This document shows, one piece after another, positions 25,201 through 45,190 of a stretch of 64,000 nt of DNA. Where the stretch lies: NCBI GenBank assembly GCA_003344405.1, contig NOWV01000160.1, positions 117,050 to 181,049 of the forward strand. The letters run 5' to 3'. The stretch's first letter is position 1; each line of letters starts with the position of its first letter. Under the pieces are notes generated by a model. It did no database searches, had not been told where the DNA came from, and worked only from the letters and a program-made list of their open reading frames with translations. Source of the DNA: Trichoplax sp. H2 (Eukaryota; Placozoa; Uniplacotomia; Trichoplacea). Both the position numbers and the translations under genes were made by a program.

Positions 25201-26772
25201 TATTACTACTCCCCTAGTACTATGACGGATTGCCGGCGTGGATGATTTCATCACTGGATAAAACGACAATAAAAAGCGTACAAAATCGTAGCCAAATGAG
25301 AAGGGAAATAGTAAAATGGACTACGTATGAGTAGGCAGGATGGATGCCACTTGTCACAACAGATTGGCCAACCTTTCTAACTGAGAGCCATTTTCTCATT
25401 TTTGGAGTACGATAGTTGATATTACAGGATCTCCATTCCAATACTAATACAGCCACCAGCTATTCCAGTTTACTGTACGTACATTACTGAACTGCAGATA
25501 CTGATTACTGTATATATATATATACACTAGTAAGTACAGCCTGAACAAATTTCCCGTGCCACCGTCATTACTATACTATATTAATAAATTTAATTCAATC
25601 CGATATTCAATAATAAATAAAATATAATCGCCCATTAAAGTAATTCACAGAGAGAGCTGGAAGTCCATGCCAGTGTTGACAGTGAATTGCGACAGTGGCA
25701 CTAAGGTGCATGCGTAAACATGGTGTTTCGGTGTGAGTCAGTTTTGGTATGGATGTACGCGAAGGTAGACTGATCACCCTTGGACGGACAGACATTTTCG
25801 GCTTCATTTCGTCCAAATATTGTTCAAACACTTCATTATGACAGTACTTTAGTATACAGACGATCGATTTTAAATCGACTGATTTTTTCCTAAATTAATA
25901 GTAAGTAATATTACGTTCAATCTTACCGTCCGTTACTAAATTCTGCTTGGAAATAGAAATGGTTATATAAGGTCATAGATGTTATTTAAATTTGTACCAA
26001 TGATTTCGAAAACAGACACAGAAGGTCCATTCTAAGTCAACTGCTACGTAGCCATTTTTCGACGTTTACGGCCTTATTGAAGTTAAAAAGTCCGTCTCTC
26101 TGGTTATCCGCGCGGAACAATCTTGATTACAGTATTTTCTGCTCGTACAGTACATAGTGTACTGTACTGTACTGTACTGTACAGTATATTGTACTGTATT
26201 GTACTGTACTGTATAAAGACCACGATTACAGGGGCGTGGCGAGCCCTCGAAAATGGTTGAAAGATGTTCAGCTGTAATGTGGCCTTAAATTCTATCTTTA
26301 AATTGTGAAGAAATGGACTTTCAATTAGGCTCCAATTCCATGCAGACAGATAAATACAACCTCGAGCAATTGGCTCGTGACATTTTGATTACTTTTTATG
26401 GCAGTATTGAATAATTGTATTTCTTTCAAGTTTCGAATACAAACTATCAGTCGCTGTTGCATGTTCGGTCGCTCCATCCATTTTACAATTCACGTTGTAA
26501 TACCGCTTGATGTACAGTACATTGTACAGTAGTGTACAGTACAGTACTGTAGATACAGCTAGAGATTCTGCAGGGAATTCTCCACACTGCAGTAAAACAT
26601 TTTTACGTGATTCTGGGTTGCCTTGTGTGTGTGTTCTCTAACTTCTCTTATTATCGAAATGGCTTAATTATATAACCGGTGGCACTGGGATTATTCATCA
26701 CTGAACGTGATCTTGTTCTTATAGTACTCCATATTCAAAGATTGATGCCAAAAAGCTTGAGTGCGTTCAGAA
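22283..26772. other. Intergenic between SLC13 and MAD2L2
   Basis: Divergent promoter interval for the minus-strand transporter and plus-strand MAD2L2. It holds a T16 run (22753-22768), a TA microsatellite near 25510-25525 and GTAC-type simple repeats (26150-26215, 26510-26555). Open frames at 24264-24476, 24994-25245, 25220-25456 and 25607-25831 have no domain and no splice context. Confidence 0.45.
26150..26215. repeat. CTGTA/TACAG simple repeat
   Basis: A run of TACTG/TACAG pentamers (TGTACTGTACTGTACTGTAC and variants) with many GTAC palindromic cores. A shorter patch follows at 26510-26555. The same pentamer family recurs at 36945-37165, 38550-38790, 44020-44170 and 63040-63080. Confidence 0.8.
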
Positions 26773-27420
26773 ATGGCAACGAACAGCAGTCAACAAAAGC
26801 TGGATACGAGCGAAATCATCTCCGACATCTTGTGTGAATTTTTAGAAGTTGCAATCCATACAATTTTATATATGCGTGATATCTATCCTGCTGTCATTTT
26901 CGATAAACGAAAAAAATACAATGTACCAGTTCAAATGTCTTGCCATCCTCAGGTCAACGAATACATTTTATCTGTTTTGCACAGTATTAAGCCATTGTTG
27001 AAATCGGATTCTATCCGCTGCCTTGCCTTAGTCATTTTAGATAAGTCCAAACGACCAATAGAACGATTTGTATTTGAACTGCAACCTCAAATGGCGTCCA
27101 ATTTGAAAGATGATGCTTTATTGACACGTTTAGAAAGTGGATTAAGAGCTTTCTTATTAAAACTGAACGTCTGTGATGCGGTCTTAAGCACTAACCCCGC
27201 TGATTGTTCCTTTGCAATTATTGTTTACACCAAAGAATCCGATGCTCGAAAATTAGAGCCTCGCCAAACGAGTGACCAAGATTTTCCCTGGATTGTTGCT
27301 GATGAAAGTGAAGTCCAGATTAAGGGTGGCTGCATCCTACCTTTGAAATCTTATACCTCTGATTACTTAAAGATGCAGTTATACGTCGAGGAATGCACAA
27401 ACAAGTTGGAACAGCAATAA
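26773..27420 (+). CDS. MAD2L2: MAD2L2/REV7, HORMA-domain subunit of DNA polymerase zeta
   Basis: A 215-residue HORMA protein that bridges REV3 and REV1 in translesion synthesis, and in vertebrates also acts in shieldin and APC/C control. The whole length aligns with the family: DILCEFLEVAIHTILYMRDI, KRKKYNVPVQMSCHP, VILDKSKRPIERFVFE, LRAFLLKLNVCDAVL, DFPWIVADE, and the C-terminal safety-belt segment LPLKSYTSDYLKMQLYVEE. The frame opens with GTG at 26761, but the first ATG (26773, AGAAATGGCA) gives the expected N-terminus. A single exon. An out-of-frame ATG at 26745 overlaps the start and runs into the coding region as a short upstream ORF. The stop codon lies inside an AATAAA hexamer (27416-27421). 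Assignment is near certain. Confidence 0.98.
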   Translation: MATNSSQQKLDTSEIISDILCEFLEVAIHTILYMRDIYPAVIFDKRKKYNVPVQMSCHPQVNEYILSVLHSIKPLLKSDSIRCLALVILDKSKRPIERFVFELQPQMASNLKDDALLTRLESGLRAFLLKLNVCDAVLSTNPADCSFAIIVYTKESDARKLEPRQTSDQDFPWIVADESEVQIKGGCILPLKSYTSDYLKMQLYVEECTNKLEQQ

Positions 27421-28397
27421 AGTTTATTTTACGTTGGAATTCAGTGGTGCTTATCATGTCCAAGTCGCAAAATCATTACAGTACTATACAATAGATTTAT
27501 CTACATCAATAGATGATTATCGATTATGCGAAGTTCTACAATACAATATAAAGAAACGGATCTATTAGTGTAATTATGAAACTGCACTGTATATGCGATT
27601 GAGAAGGTAGCAGCATTGTATTACAACGGTTATAAAGCTAGAGAAAATTAATTTCGATATTGGCTTAATCCACTAGTGAACTAATTTATTGCTGTAAAAG
27701 AATTAATAATATCGCTTAACTAAACAGTATTATATTTATCTTGACTTATGCCTAATTGGCATGATTACAACTTATATATTCTTGTACAGTACAAAAAAAT
27801 GATTTACTCCGCAAAATTTTAAACCGTATATCTGAACACATAAAATGTCGCTGTAATGGAAAAAATGTTTGTCCATCTTCATTTTAAATTAAATTATCGA
27901 TAGTCTTTCAAGTACTTACAATCAATACACTTCGTAGTTAAAGACTTCAAGCAATTTCGCTACAACTATCCAAACCTTCTATGAATTCGTAATTACCTAC
28001 AAATACAGTGGAAATCTACCTGCAATATGAATCATGTTAATAAATTTATGAATTGACAGTAACAAATCTGTTATAGTTGGAACTATTATTAATTAGAAAC
28101 CCTAACCTGATAATTCATATAAAAAATTAGTTCCTTACAACACACTCGTATAAGTTACTGAATGGATATACAGTGCGTACGGGTATATCATACAAGTATT
28201 TACTACTCAAATATTACTTAATGTGATGTTCTTGATGTATATAAGAAACAGGTACTCTTGAAAGCATTTAAGCATCACCCGCTAGTCTTGAAAACAAGCA
28301 GAAAGTTTTCCCTTGATCAGTACAGTAGCTATTTTGTGATGCATTCCAAGATTTTATACACGTACGTCAAATACTGTATTTCTGCTACAATTTGACG
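27421..28397. other. 3' flank of MAD2L2
   Basis: AT-rich with no supported exon. The AATAAA at 27416-27421 overlaps the MAD2L2 stop; further A/T-rich motifs follow, so the real cleavage site cannot be fixed by eye. Confidence 0.4.
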
Positions 28398-28583
28398 ATG
28401 TTTACCGTATTAGACTTCCAAGACAACAAATCATTATTGGAACAAGCCGATATTATTAGTAGAGTTGTCTATGAGTCGACCAAAAACGCTCAAACACCAC
28501 AAAATACTCTCTTAAGCACTCGAGTGAAAAATGATATTCAACATTTTATTAATAATCGCGGCAATAGAAACTACGGTACATAA
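28398..28583 (+). CDS. Hypothetical 61-residue open frame
   Basis: ATG at 28398 opens a short frame (MFTVLDFQDNKSLLEQAD...) with ordinary, non-repetitive amino-acid composition and a helix-like acidic start, ending at TAA 28581-28583. I do not recognise it. It could be a small gene, the first exon of a longer one, or chance. A second overlapping frame (28531-28851) reads as low-quality sequence and is not supported. Confidence 0.2.
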   Translation: MFTVLDFQDNKSLLEQADIISRVVYESTKNAQTPQNTLLSTRVKNDIQHFINNRGNRNYGT

Positions 28584-29578
28584 CGCGTATATCCAAAAAA
28601 GTAAAAAACATTCTTTCACAATTCTCGTAAATTGTACTGCATTGTGTGTCGTAGTTTATCAATACCTCAAGAGTAAATACGTTGAAAATTCATCAAAACA
28701 GTCACGATGTATGTACAAAAAATGCAAAAATTATGTGCTCCTCCATTGTTACGTACAGTCACAGAATAATATTCTTAAAAAAACCTGTGAAATATTTGTT
28801 ATACACTCAATATTTCATCAATCCGATGTAGTACACAAAGTAACAAGGTAATAAATACAAATTTAAAACATTCGGCCAAGCAATATAAAACTGATGTCTC
28901 TCAATCCTATAAATTAAAAGTAGGGTGGCTAAAACCACTTCGAAGTTATAAAAGTATCCTTTATTACAATTTAGACGTTATATATTTTTAAGCAAATAGT
29001 AGAACCTTGTTTCACAAGCAAAAAGTCTTTGAATTTGATCTTTCAGAATAATAAAACAAAATAATCGGGAAGTATTTACTACATACATATTATAACAGGA
29101 AATAAATGCAACTGCCAAAATACCGACTTAATATCGTTCATCTATTGTAATGTATAACATGACCACCACAATCATAGCGCAGTGCATATCATATATCATT
29201 GCGCTATACAGGAATTATCATCATGCTAAAATATGCAATTAATAAACAAAAAAAAGTCCCATTTACACAATCTTTGAATGAATAACATACACCCAAATAA
29301 TTTAAAAGATAAAATCGTACAGTAGTAAAACAATTTAATATATTTTTTTCTTCCATAACAGTCGCACATGACGGAAAATATTGGCATGAATTAAGAAATT
29401 CTCTACTGAAACGACTTCATCGATGATCTATGTATAGGTTCTAGAATAGATAACTTGCATGACCATTGGCCAATATACAAAATAATATCTACTTTCGCGA
29501 TATTTTATATCCAAGTAGGATCCAACATTTAGTGTCTAAAGTAAAAGCCACATAAGCCATCAATGGAAAAGTGCATAA
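28584..29578. other. Convergent 3' region before the DYRK1 gene
   Basis: AT-rich; should contain the 3' UTR of the minus-strand kinase next to its stop at 29579. No exon, repeat or RNA gene recognised. Confidence 0.4.
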
Positions 29579-36944
<7,366 letters not shown>

Positions 36945-37165
36945 ACAGTACTGTACATTGTACAGTACAGTACAATAGGGTGACGTACTGTAGCTTACCA
37001 AGTCAATGTGGTACAATACTGTGCTAGTGTGCAGGACTTTACAGTACTGTACTGTAGTGCACCAAAGTCAACGCGGTACCTTGCTTGTGTTCCACACTTT
37101 ACAGTCCATTGTACAGTGTACTGTACTGCATGTACTGTAGAGGGTATACAGTACTGTACTGTACC
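36945..37165. repeat. GTAC-type simple repeat block
   Basis: Dense TACAGTACTGTACATTGTAC-like sequence, with partly repeated longer phrases such as AGTCAACGCGGTAC, TTGCTTGTGTTCCA and GGACTTTACAGTACTGTAC (about 36900, 37015 and 37070). It belongs to the same pentamer family as 26150-26215. Confidence 0.75.
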
Positions 37166-37544
37166 TTTGCCTACCAGCCGTTGAAGATAAAATCCAAATT
37201 GCGCCAAATTTCACTGTGATCAGTTGACATGGTTCTAGAACTGTCATTCAATATTCAAATATTGGACAGCACTGTAAGAACCAGTGTTGCATGCAATACA
37301 AGCAACTCTGGTATAAAGTCGCTTTACGGTAAGGTCGTAGCCATCCACTACTGTCGTCTACCACTACTGAATGCGTACGTACTGTGTGCGATGACTCAGC
37401 TAACGCCAGTCACGGATAAGCAAATAAAATACTGTAGATTGATGACGCATCCAACTACACCCCATAACACAAAAAGGGGTGGTGTTCCATGGATGAGTCA
37501 GTGGATGAGTCATTTTTTCTAGTGATGATCCAGATCATACTCCA
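37166..37544. other. Unassigned DNA between GTAC block and satellite
   Basis: One open frame (37229-37522, plus) with no recognisable domain. No splice series or repeat is visible. Confidence 0.3.
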
Positions 37545-38640
37545 CTAATCCACCGATACAGTACAGTATGTCACATGCTGACGTACAGTAGTAAGATTGT
37601 ACGAAGGATGATCACTGATTCAGATCATACTACAGTATATTAAAGTTCATCCACCGATATGTCCAATGCCGACGTAGTGTAGTGCTATAAGCTGCAGCGA
37701 ATTCACGGTATAAAGTTATTGAACCTCTGACAGGTCTATCAAATGGTAATACTATCCGTTAAATGAGCACATTATCGTAAACCGTCAGCAAAGCGACGGG
37801 AGTTTGCACTAGTACTATACTATTCCACCGACATGTCAGATGCTGACTTAGTGCTGTAAGCTGCAGCTTTACCTTACAGTAACATTGTACGAACGATCAC
37901 AGCTGATTCAGATCATACTACTGTATATTAATCCACCGATATGCCAGATGCTGACTTAGTGCTATAAGCTGCAGCTTTACCTTACAGCAAGATTGTACGA
38001 ACGATCATAGCTGATTCAGATCGTACTATATTAGTCCACCGATATGTCAGATACTGACTTAGTGCTGTAAGCTGCAGCTGCAGCTGCTGCTTTAACTTAC
38101 AGTAACATTGTACGAACGATCATAGCTGATTCAGATCATACTATACTATTCCACCGATATGTCAGATGCTGACTTAGAGCTGTAAGCTGCAGCTGCAGCC
38201 TTACTTTACAGTAACATTGTACGAACGATCATAGCTGATTCAGATCATACTATACTATTCCACCGATATGTCAGATGCTGACTTGGTGCTGTAAGCTGCT
38301 GCTTTACCTTACAGTATCATTGTACGAACGATCATAATGGATTCAGATCATACTACAGTATATAGTACAGTACTATTCCACCGATATGTCAGATGCTGAC
38401 TTAGTGCTGTAAGCTGCAGCTTTATCTTACTGTACGATTGTAAGAATGATGATGACAACTAGTTCACACCATACTGTACTACCGTATACACTGTACAGTA
38501 CTGTAAATCAAGCGATACACAACGTCAGATGCTGACTTACTGTACTGTACTGTAGTACTTGCGATACTGTACAGTACAGTGTGTACAGTACGCTGTAGCT
38601 TTATCTTACTGTAAGATTGTACGAACGATGATGACATCAC
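37545..38640. repeat. Tandem satellite, about 103-118 base unit
   Basis: The unit begins TTCCACCGATATGTCAGATG, continues with CTGACTTAGTGCTGTAAGC and TGCAGCTTTACCTTACAG, then ATTGTACGAACGATCATAGC and TGATTCAGATCATACTA. Good copies start near 37825, 37933, 38036, 38151, 38260 and 38378. More diverged ones lie near 37545, 37650 and after 38510, where the unit merges into GTAC-type sequence. An internal TGCAGC triplet run expands in some copies (38070-38095). Confidence 0.9.
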
Positions 38641-40208
38641 CTCCAGACTTTTATCCATGACACAGTACAATTTACGGTGCCTACTGTACATTGTACTGTA
38701 CTGTACTCTATCGTCTCTAGCACTACAGACTACTGTACTAGAGCGGACATTGGACACTGTCTTGTAATCATCCCCTGTCATAACTGTACTGTACTGTATA
38801 TCGATCGATTCGACGCTTTCGGAAATCTTGGCAAAAGTTGACAAGCAAATCTTAAAATTCGGGTCACTCAAAGTTGGGTAGTTTACAAATACAGTACTGT
38901 ATGATCATAGATTACATAATTTGAAATACAGCCGCAGCGAAATGGTATAGCTGTGTAAGGATCATACAGTACAATGAGCACATACCACAGTATACTGTAC
39001 TGTTGATGCATTGGAATCCATAAATGATTTATGCCATGAATCCCATCAGCAGTACATCACCTGTAGCATTTCACGCTTAAGGAATCTGAATGGCCTGCAA
39101 AGAGTACATTATACGTGCGAGTCTTTTACCATAACAACCGAGTTATCCATTCATTTAACTCGCCCAAAAATGAATTTTCATTTACCACATCTTAACAAAT
39201 GAAATATCATCTAGGATTACGAAACCCACAACAGACTAGAACGTCAAGACCTATAAATCCAACAGACATCCAGCTCAATCGTTTATTTCTGTCATGCGTT
39301 GCATGGCCAGTCAGTACCATTCATCAATATCTATGATGGAAATTTCTCCTATAAACTGATCAGGTAAATGACGTAGTTATAGACTCATTTAGACTGAATA
39401 CCAAATCCTCATTTTCCCTCAGAGTGTCATGCTCAACTGCAAAAGCCGTTTAAAAATCGCTCTACTCGTATACGCGTAAATTAGATAACTATCAATCAAC
39501 TTCGCATGCAGTCTCACTTTCCAAACATTAAAATTCGTACCGTACAGTATAATGCCATTATGATTCACTTCTAATGCGTTCAGTAGCTCAATTTTAAAGT
39601 TACGTAAGTCGTGAGATGATACCCAATATCGAGGTAAAATGGCTTGCAACAGCTTATTCTAAGTGCCATTAATCTACTGCGTAATAATATAAATAAGCAC
39701 ATGCATAATACAATAAATATATATATATATATATATATGTCCCTTTAAGCCTAGATGACGGTAATCGCTTAATGAATCAATCGTCGACCATTAGGCTGCT
39801 ATGAATATTTTCATAAGCTACCTGATGATTCTAGACATAGATGCAAATAGACATAACTTCATTGATTTAATTTTAAGTACTTTACTTAGAATCTGCAATA
39901 AAACAATAAAAATTACCTTGATCGGTTCGTTTATCAGTGTTCTTTATTTAGCACAGTAGTATTTTATTATACATCATGAAAAGTACTTTGGCGTATAAAA
40001 AAGTAGCAGCTTGCATATAAGTATACAACAACCGAAGATATGTCTGGATGCTATGATGTACAGCAGCTGCTAACAATTAATCAAGTCACTTAAGTATTGA
40101 AACCAGCGGCAAACCTTACTAACGCCAACGGATGCCATTGATTGTCGGTGGGTGACATACTACGTATACTCCGGGAACGTCAATGTCACAAAACATTTAT
40201 CTTAAGGG
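38641..40208. other. 3' flank of fibrillarin with repeat remnants
   Basis: GTAC-type pentamers continue to about 38790 and reappear weakly near 38890 and 38990. A TA microsatellite occupies 39717-39738. The right end should be fibrillarin 3' UTR. Open frames 38479-38871, 39011-39202 and 39419-39649 have no domains. Confidence 0.4.
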
Positions 40209-43200
40209 TTATTTTTTAGGAGGTGATCTATATCAAAAGATCAATCATTACGTTAGTAACACGCTACATATGTACAATTTCATACCGTAACATTATCCTT
40301 CTCTTAATCAAGCAATAACTATTATATTGTAAGTAATTGTAATAAGCCAGCTCTAACTAACCTATAAACACCAACTACTACAGCATGATCTCTTTCGTAC
40401 GGCTCTAAAGTAATTTGTTCCTGTGGTTTCATCTTTTCTGTTTGCATTTTCTTAACCTCGCCAGCAAATACAGCAGCTGGTTCCGCGGTAGAATCAATAC
40501 AGTTTGCCTGAAGAGGATTACATGTATAGGTTTAATTTCAACAACAAGCAAACTGATCAGATCATCTAGAACTAATAATCAGAATTGCCATAAAAATCGA
40601 TGTTAATTTTTACATTTAACTTACTTTAATAGATATTACAAAGTGTCCTTCATTTTTCAAGAAATGATGTGCATTTATGGCAACAATTCTTGTCTGATCA
40701 GGCTGAGCAACATCAGCAAATATTACATCCACCATTCCTATGTGGTAGCAGCACAAGCAATGATACGTTACTCTATGACAACTATGAAAGTGTAACTAAC
40801 TACTTCACATGACAAAAAACCGGACCTCGAACAGGAGGATGCATGAACAGAGATAAAAGAGCTTATTGCCTGTGTGTGTGTGTTCTACTTACCAACGAGC
40901 ATACGATACTTATGAGGATGCCTTGCATCTTCTATAATTGGAATAATATTTGTTCTCTTTTTGGCAACATTAATTAAATCACGACCCGATCGATGAGAAA
41001 ATTCAACAGCATACACTAAGCCATTCTACAAATTATGAATATTTTCATTCATTAATTTCATTGAAATCCACGAATAGAAGCAAGTCATGATAGTAAAAAG
41101 CAAACGTACAGGTCCAACTATATCAGATACATGAGAAACGGTCGTTCCGGATGCAGCACCCAGGTATAAAACTTTCGCTCCAGGTTTAATGTGAATCTTA
41201 TCAATTCCACCCAAAATTGCTGCAGCTAGTTTCGATCTAAAAGGATTCCAAACTCTATATTCGATTTTGGTTTGTTCTTCTCCTGACTACATCAGTCAAA
41301 CCAAATGTAAAGTGGGAATAATTACAATGAGTAAGATAGCACGACTTAGTTTCTCTTTCATAATGGTGTATGACCACTTAGCATTTTAGACAGCATCAAA
41401 CAAGTAATAGTTCACAATCTGCTTCACATTACCGGTGTATCTTCAACAGTCATACGTTTTTCGCCATAAACCGATTCTCCAGGAACTAAATTTTTCGTAA
41501 CTAATACGTCCTCCTTACTACGAGCTATAAAGACACCTTCGTGACGATGGGGTTCTATCATCACTTTTCTGGGACCTCTATTCATTCCGCCACCACCACC
41601 TCGCATGCCACCACGGCCACCTCTGCCGCCGCCGCGACCGCCACCGCGACCGCCACCTCGACTGCCACCACGACCACCGCGAAAGCTGCCTCCACCTCGG
41701 GGGCCACCGCGACCTACAGCAGACAACAAAATTGACTACTTAATCCTAATTTGCTCTTTACGAAACTTTGAAGCATAATAGAAATTAATGTGCACATTAA
41801 CACAGTTCTATAGATCGCCTATTGATAATCTTAAACCTGCGGTAGGCTATTGGTTGATCATTACGGAAAGGAAAGATTTAAAATTATCAATCTAGACAAT
41901 GTATGCTCAGGATGCGCAAGTTTCATGTTGATATGTCGTAAAACTGAATTAACGTTTAAGCCGCAAATTAACATCGAAACGCTGCAACAGCACATAGCAA
42001 GACCTGATACAGAACATTTCCACACACAAGATAACTATGAAAGGGGAAGGTCTACTTGAATCCTTAAAATCTTTAATTTTAAGATTTAAGGATTGAACAA
42101 GGCACCTTTCAAAAGGAGTATAACTTGCAATCGATGGTAATGCAAGATAGCCAATGGATACTAATACACGTATATCAATAAGCACCCATCGGCATATACA
42201 CCTTAAGCAGTAATATCAATATCCGTAAATTTATAGGATAACACCTTGAATTATCGGTAAGCAATTACGATCAGCCCATCTACCTCATGGCCAAAAGCAC
42301 TGTCGACTCAAACACTTAAATTTTATTGCTCAAAAGAATTAAGTTAAGAAAGCCTGTAGTTGATATTCGTACAGTATAATATCATCAAGATGAAGGTTGA
42401 CGGTATGTATGTATTACTATAAATTGATTTGTTTGATGTAGCCATACAATTTTAATTGCAATCTTATACTTCTTCACGGTACGTTAGATCATTTGCTAAG
42501 GATGGTGACATCATGGAAATATAGCAGCGTATTTTGGTGAAGTAAAATAAACTACTGAAAGGACGTGATACTAGGCAAAGCCATCATCACGATGTTGAAT
42601 ACAAAGTTAATGAGATCATTTCTGAACATTACTTCATCTGTCGTAATTGTACCAACGTAAGCATTCGACATAGACACCTTTCAAAAATGCAGGCGTAAGC
42701 GTTGGGAATGTGCTAAGGCAATGGAGGAGTGCCAAGCAGTTCTTGCTTCGGTCAAGTATATCTATCTCTCCAATTTTTATCAATAGTATGAGCATGCTTT
42801 CATCGACACATCACTCAACTCGATTCTACACATAGATTGACGTTGATCCTTCGCCATCGTTCAGCAATAACAACAACTAGGAAAAGGTAATGGATCCTTA
42901 TTGAGGCGAGAATAGAAGGTCATTGTTGACTCTCGGTTTCTGTAGCATAACTGTGTACAATAATGCGAAAATCATCGCCTCAATTACATCGGTGAATCTT
43001 AAATGCAGGTAAGCAAAGAAATTCAAGTTGCACACCCAGAACTTGAAAGCGAGCGATTGATAGTAGTACGTGACATATCAAGATTCAAGTGGCCTCTCCT
43101 AAGCATGATCTATCCATTTTCCACTAGGCCGTAACTCAATGCTACGATATTACCCTCACTACTACGTTGGTTTTCTACACTGTAGAATAATTCATAATTA

Positions 43201-43365
43201 ATTATTCAACTTACCACCGCGGCCACCACCACCGCCGCGACCACCTCCACCTCCACGTTGGAATCCAAAACCTAATCAAGCAACATGATTGCGTCAACGT
43301 AGATCGACCTTGCTAACAGAATAGCTCAAACTTCACCTCTATCAATTCATACCTGGTCTACCCAT
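40209..43365 (-). CDS. FBL: Fibrillarin, box C/D snoRNP 2'-O-methyltransferase
   Basis: The nucleolar methyltransferase of box C/D snoRNPs; uses S-adenosylmethionine to methylate rRNA riboses. Exons: 43365-43353 (13 bases, MGRP), 43271-43215, 41713-41433, 41286-41110, 41025-40893, 40737-40625, 40507-40362 and 40227-40209 (19 bases). They join in frame to 312 residues, near the usual 320. The first about 70 residues are the Gly/Arg-rich domain, then [51 protein letters not shown], the SAM-binding [70 protein letters not shown] and the C-terminal [15 protein letters not shown], ending SPPKK. If the last splice fails, the frame continues past GVYR to [12 protein letters not shown] and stops. Intron 2 (about 1.5 kb) is long enough to host other elements, but I saw no clear snoRNA boxes there. 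Assignment certain. Confidence 0.98.
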
Positions 43366-44430
43366 ATTCCTTCCTTACTTTATTATTAACTTAACCAAAT
43401 GGCAGATTTTCAGAAAAAAAATAGCACGGCCAACAAATGAAATCCGATAGTTTCAGCGTGGCCTAACAGCGATTGTCAATCGTCGATTCTGTACTATGTC
43501 TTGCACACAGGCAGCCACTTGGACAACATCAACTGGAAGCACGAGGAGCAGGAATTCCTGCAACTGAAGGCATTGCGCATGCGTAATAGTGTGACTCTCC
43601 ACTGAGTTGGAAAAGGGTCACAGTTCTGACACCCGGTAGAAAATGAAGCTAAAGCACTGGTACACTTCTTCTCCACCCATAGTGTTTCATGAGTGACAAC
43701 GAGTAGAACAGTTGAAGACTAGATTTACTTGGTACTGACTGGTGATACTGATGTAGTGAGCGCGGACTACTGTACTGGACATTGCTGTACGGTGTTCGAC
43801 GTAATCCGAGATACTGTGCATTGGATATGGCAATTTTTGCATCAATTTGTACAAAATTGATCGCAACTGCATGGTTTTAATATGTAAAGATAGCTCTTGA
43901 TTCTTGGCTAAGAAGTTTGATAACGATTGGTCTTTTTTCAAAGCGTTTTACCCATAGTTTTTTGCTTTTTACTATTCCAATATATCCAAGAAAACGGATC
44001 CTATTGTACTGTATTATGACGTAACTACAGTGTACAGTTTATTGTACTGTACCAAGGACTAGCAAAGACGGAAAACGTTTTTCTGTCAAACAAGTCTCTG
44101 ACTGGACCTACGACTACTGTTTGAGTCTACTGTACGCTAGACGCATATTGTACTGTACGCCTTTACGGATGTTTATTACTACTTTGCGATTCTAAGATGG
44201 CAAAGTTACAGAAATGAGAAATTATTCCTCTTTGCTTTCGTATTTTGACTAGATATTGAATCGAAAATTTAAATAATGCATCATAGGCAATTTAATCAAT
44301 CAACATGTGAGCATATTAAAAATGGAGTTCTCTAGCGAAATATTGGTATAAAGTACCCTATTTAGACGTTACTGGATGTTCTAGTTTTCTCCAGCTAAAG
44401 ACAAAATAAGCGTAACGTACAGCGATGTGT
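43366..44430. other. 5' flank of fibrillarin
   Basis: Promoter side of the fibrillarin gene. A minus-strand open frame 43687-43941 and another at 43494-43676 have no domains. GTAC-type pentamers appear at 44020-44170. Confidence 0.4.
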
Positions 44431-44434
44431 GCAG

Positions 44435-45190
44435 TAGAAGATTTTTGCTAGCTAGGCGAAAACTATGCATCGCACAGCAAACTTGCGACTTGATGGATGA
44501 TGTAATGAATTCATGGTACAGCGATGTGTACACTGTACAGTAGTAATACAGTACAGTAGGAGATTTTTGCTAGCTACGCCAAAATTATGCAACGCACTGC
44601 AAACTTTAGATTTGATGGATAATGTCATTAATTCATAGTACAGTAGTAGTAAATTACAGCAGCAGATTTTTGCTAGCTACACGAAAACTATGCAACGCAC
44701 TGCAAACTTTAGATTTGATGGATAATGTAATTAATCCATAGTACAGCGATCTGTACAGTACAGTAGTAGTACATTACAGTACAGCAGCAGATTTTTGCTA
44801 GCTACACGAAAACTATGCAACGCACTGCAAACTTTAGATTGATGGATAATGTAATTAATTCATAGTACAGCGATGTGTACAGTAGTAGTAAATTACAGCA
44901 GCAGATTTTTGCTAGCTACGCCAAAACTATGCAACGTACAGCAAACTTTAGATTTGATGGATAATGTCATTAATTCATAGTACAGCAGTAGTAAATTACA
45001 GCAGCAGATTTTTGCTAGCTACGCCAAAACTATGCAACGTACAGCAAACTTTAGATTTGATGGATAATGTCATTAATTCATAGTACAGCAGTAGTAAATT
45101 ACAGCAGCAGATTTTTGCTAGCTACGCCAAAACTATGCAACGCACAGTAAACTATAAACTTGATGGATAATTAATGTCATTAATTCATAT
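44435..45190. repeat. Tandem satellite, about 103-125 base unit
   Basis: Seven copies of a unit containing GATTTTTGCTAGCTACGCCA, AAACTATGCAACGCACTGCA, AACTTTAGATTTGATGGATA and ATGTCATTAATTCATAGTAC. Copies start near 44440, 44562, 44665, 44790, 44904, 45007 and 45110. Units differ mainly in a variable linker made of GTAC/TAGTAG-type sequence, which gives the 103, 114 or 122-125 base lengths. The last copies are the most alike, as in recent expansion. Confidence 0.92.

Noticed and set aside
28531-28851. Plus-strand 106-residue open frame overlapping the small hypothetical gene
   Set aside because: Out of frame with the preceding one, Lys/Tyr/Ile-rich as expected from random AT-rich DNA, no domain.
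41541-41735. Plus-strand Ala/Thr-rich open frame
   Set aside because: It is the antisense reading of the fibrillarin Gly/Arg-rich exon.
41714-43214. Possible intronic box C/D snoRNA in fibrillarin intron 2
   Set aside because: TGATGA-like boxes on the coding strand lack a CTGA box at proper spacing with terminal complementarity.
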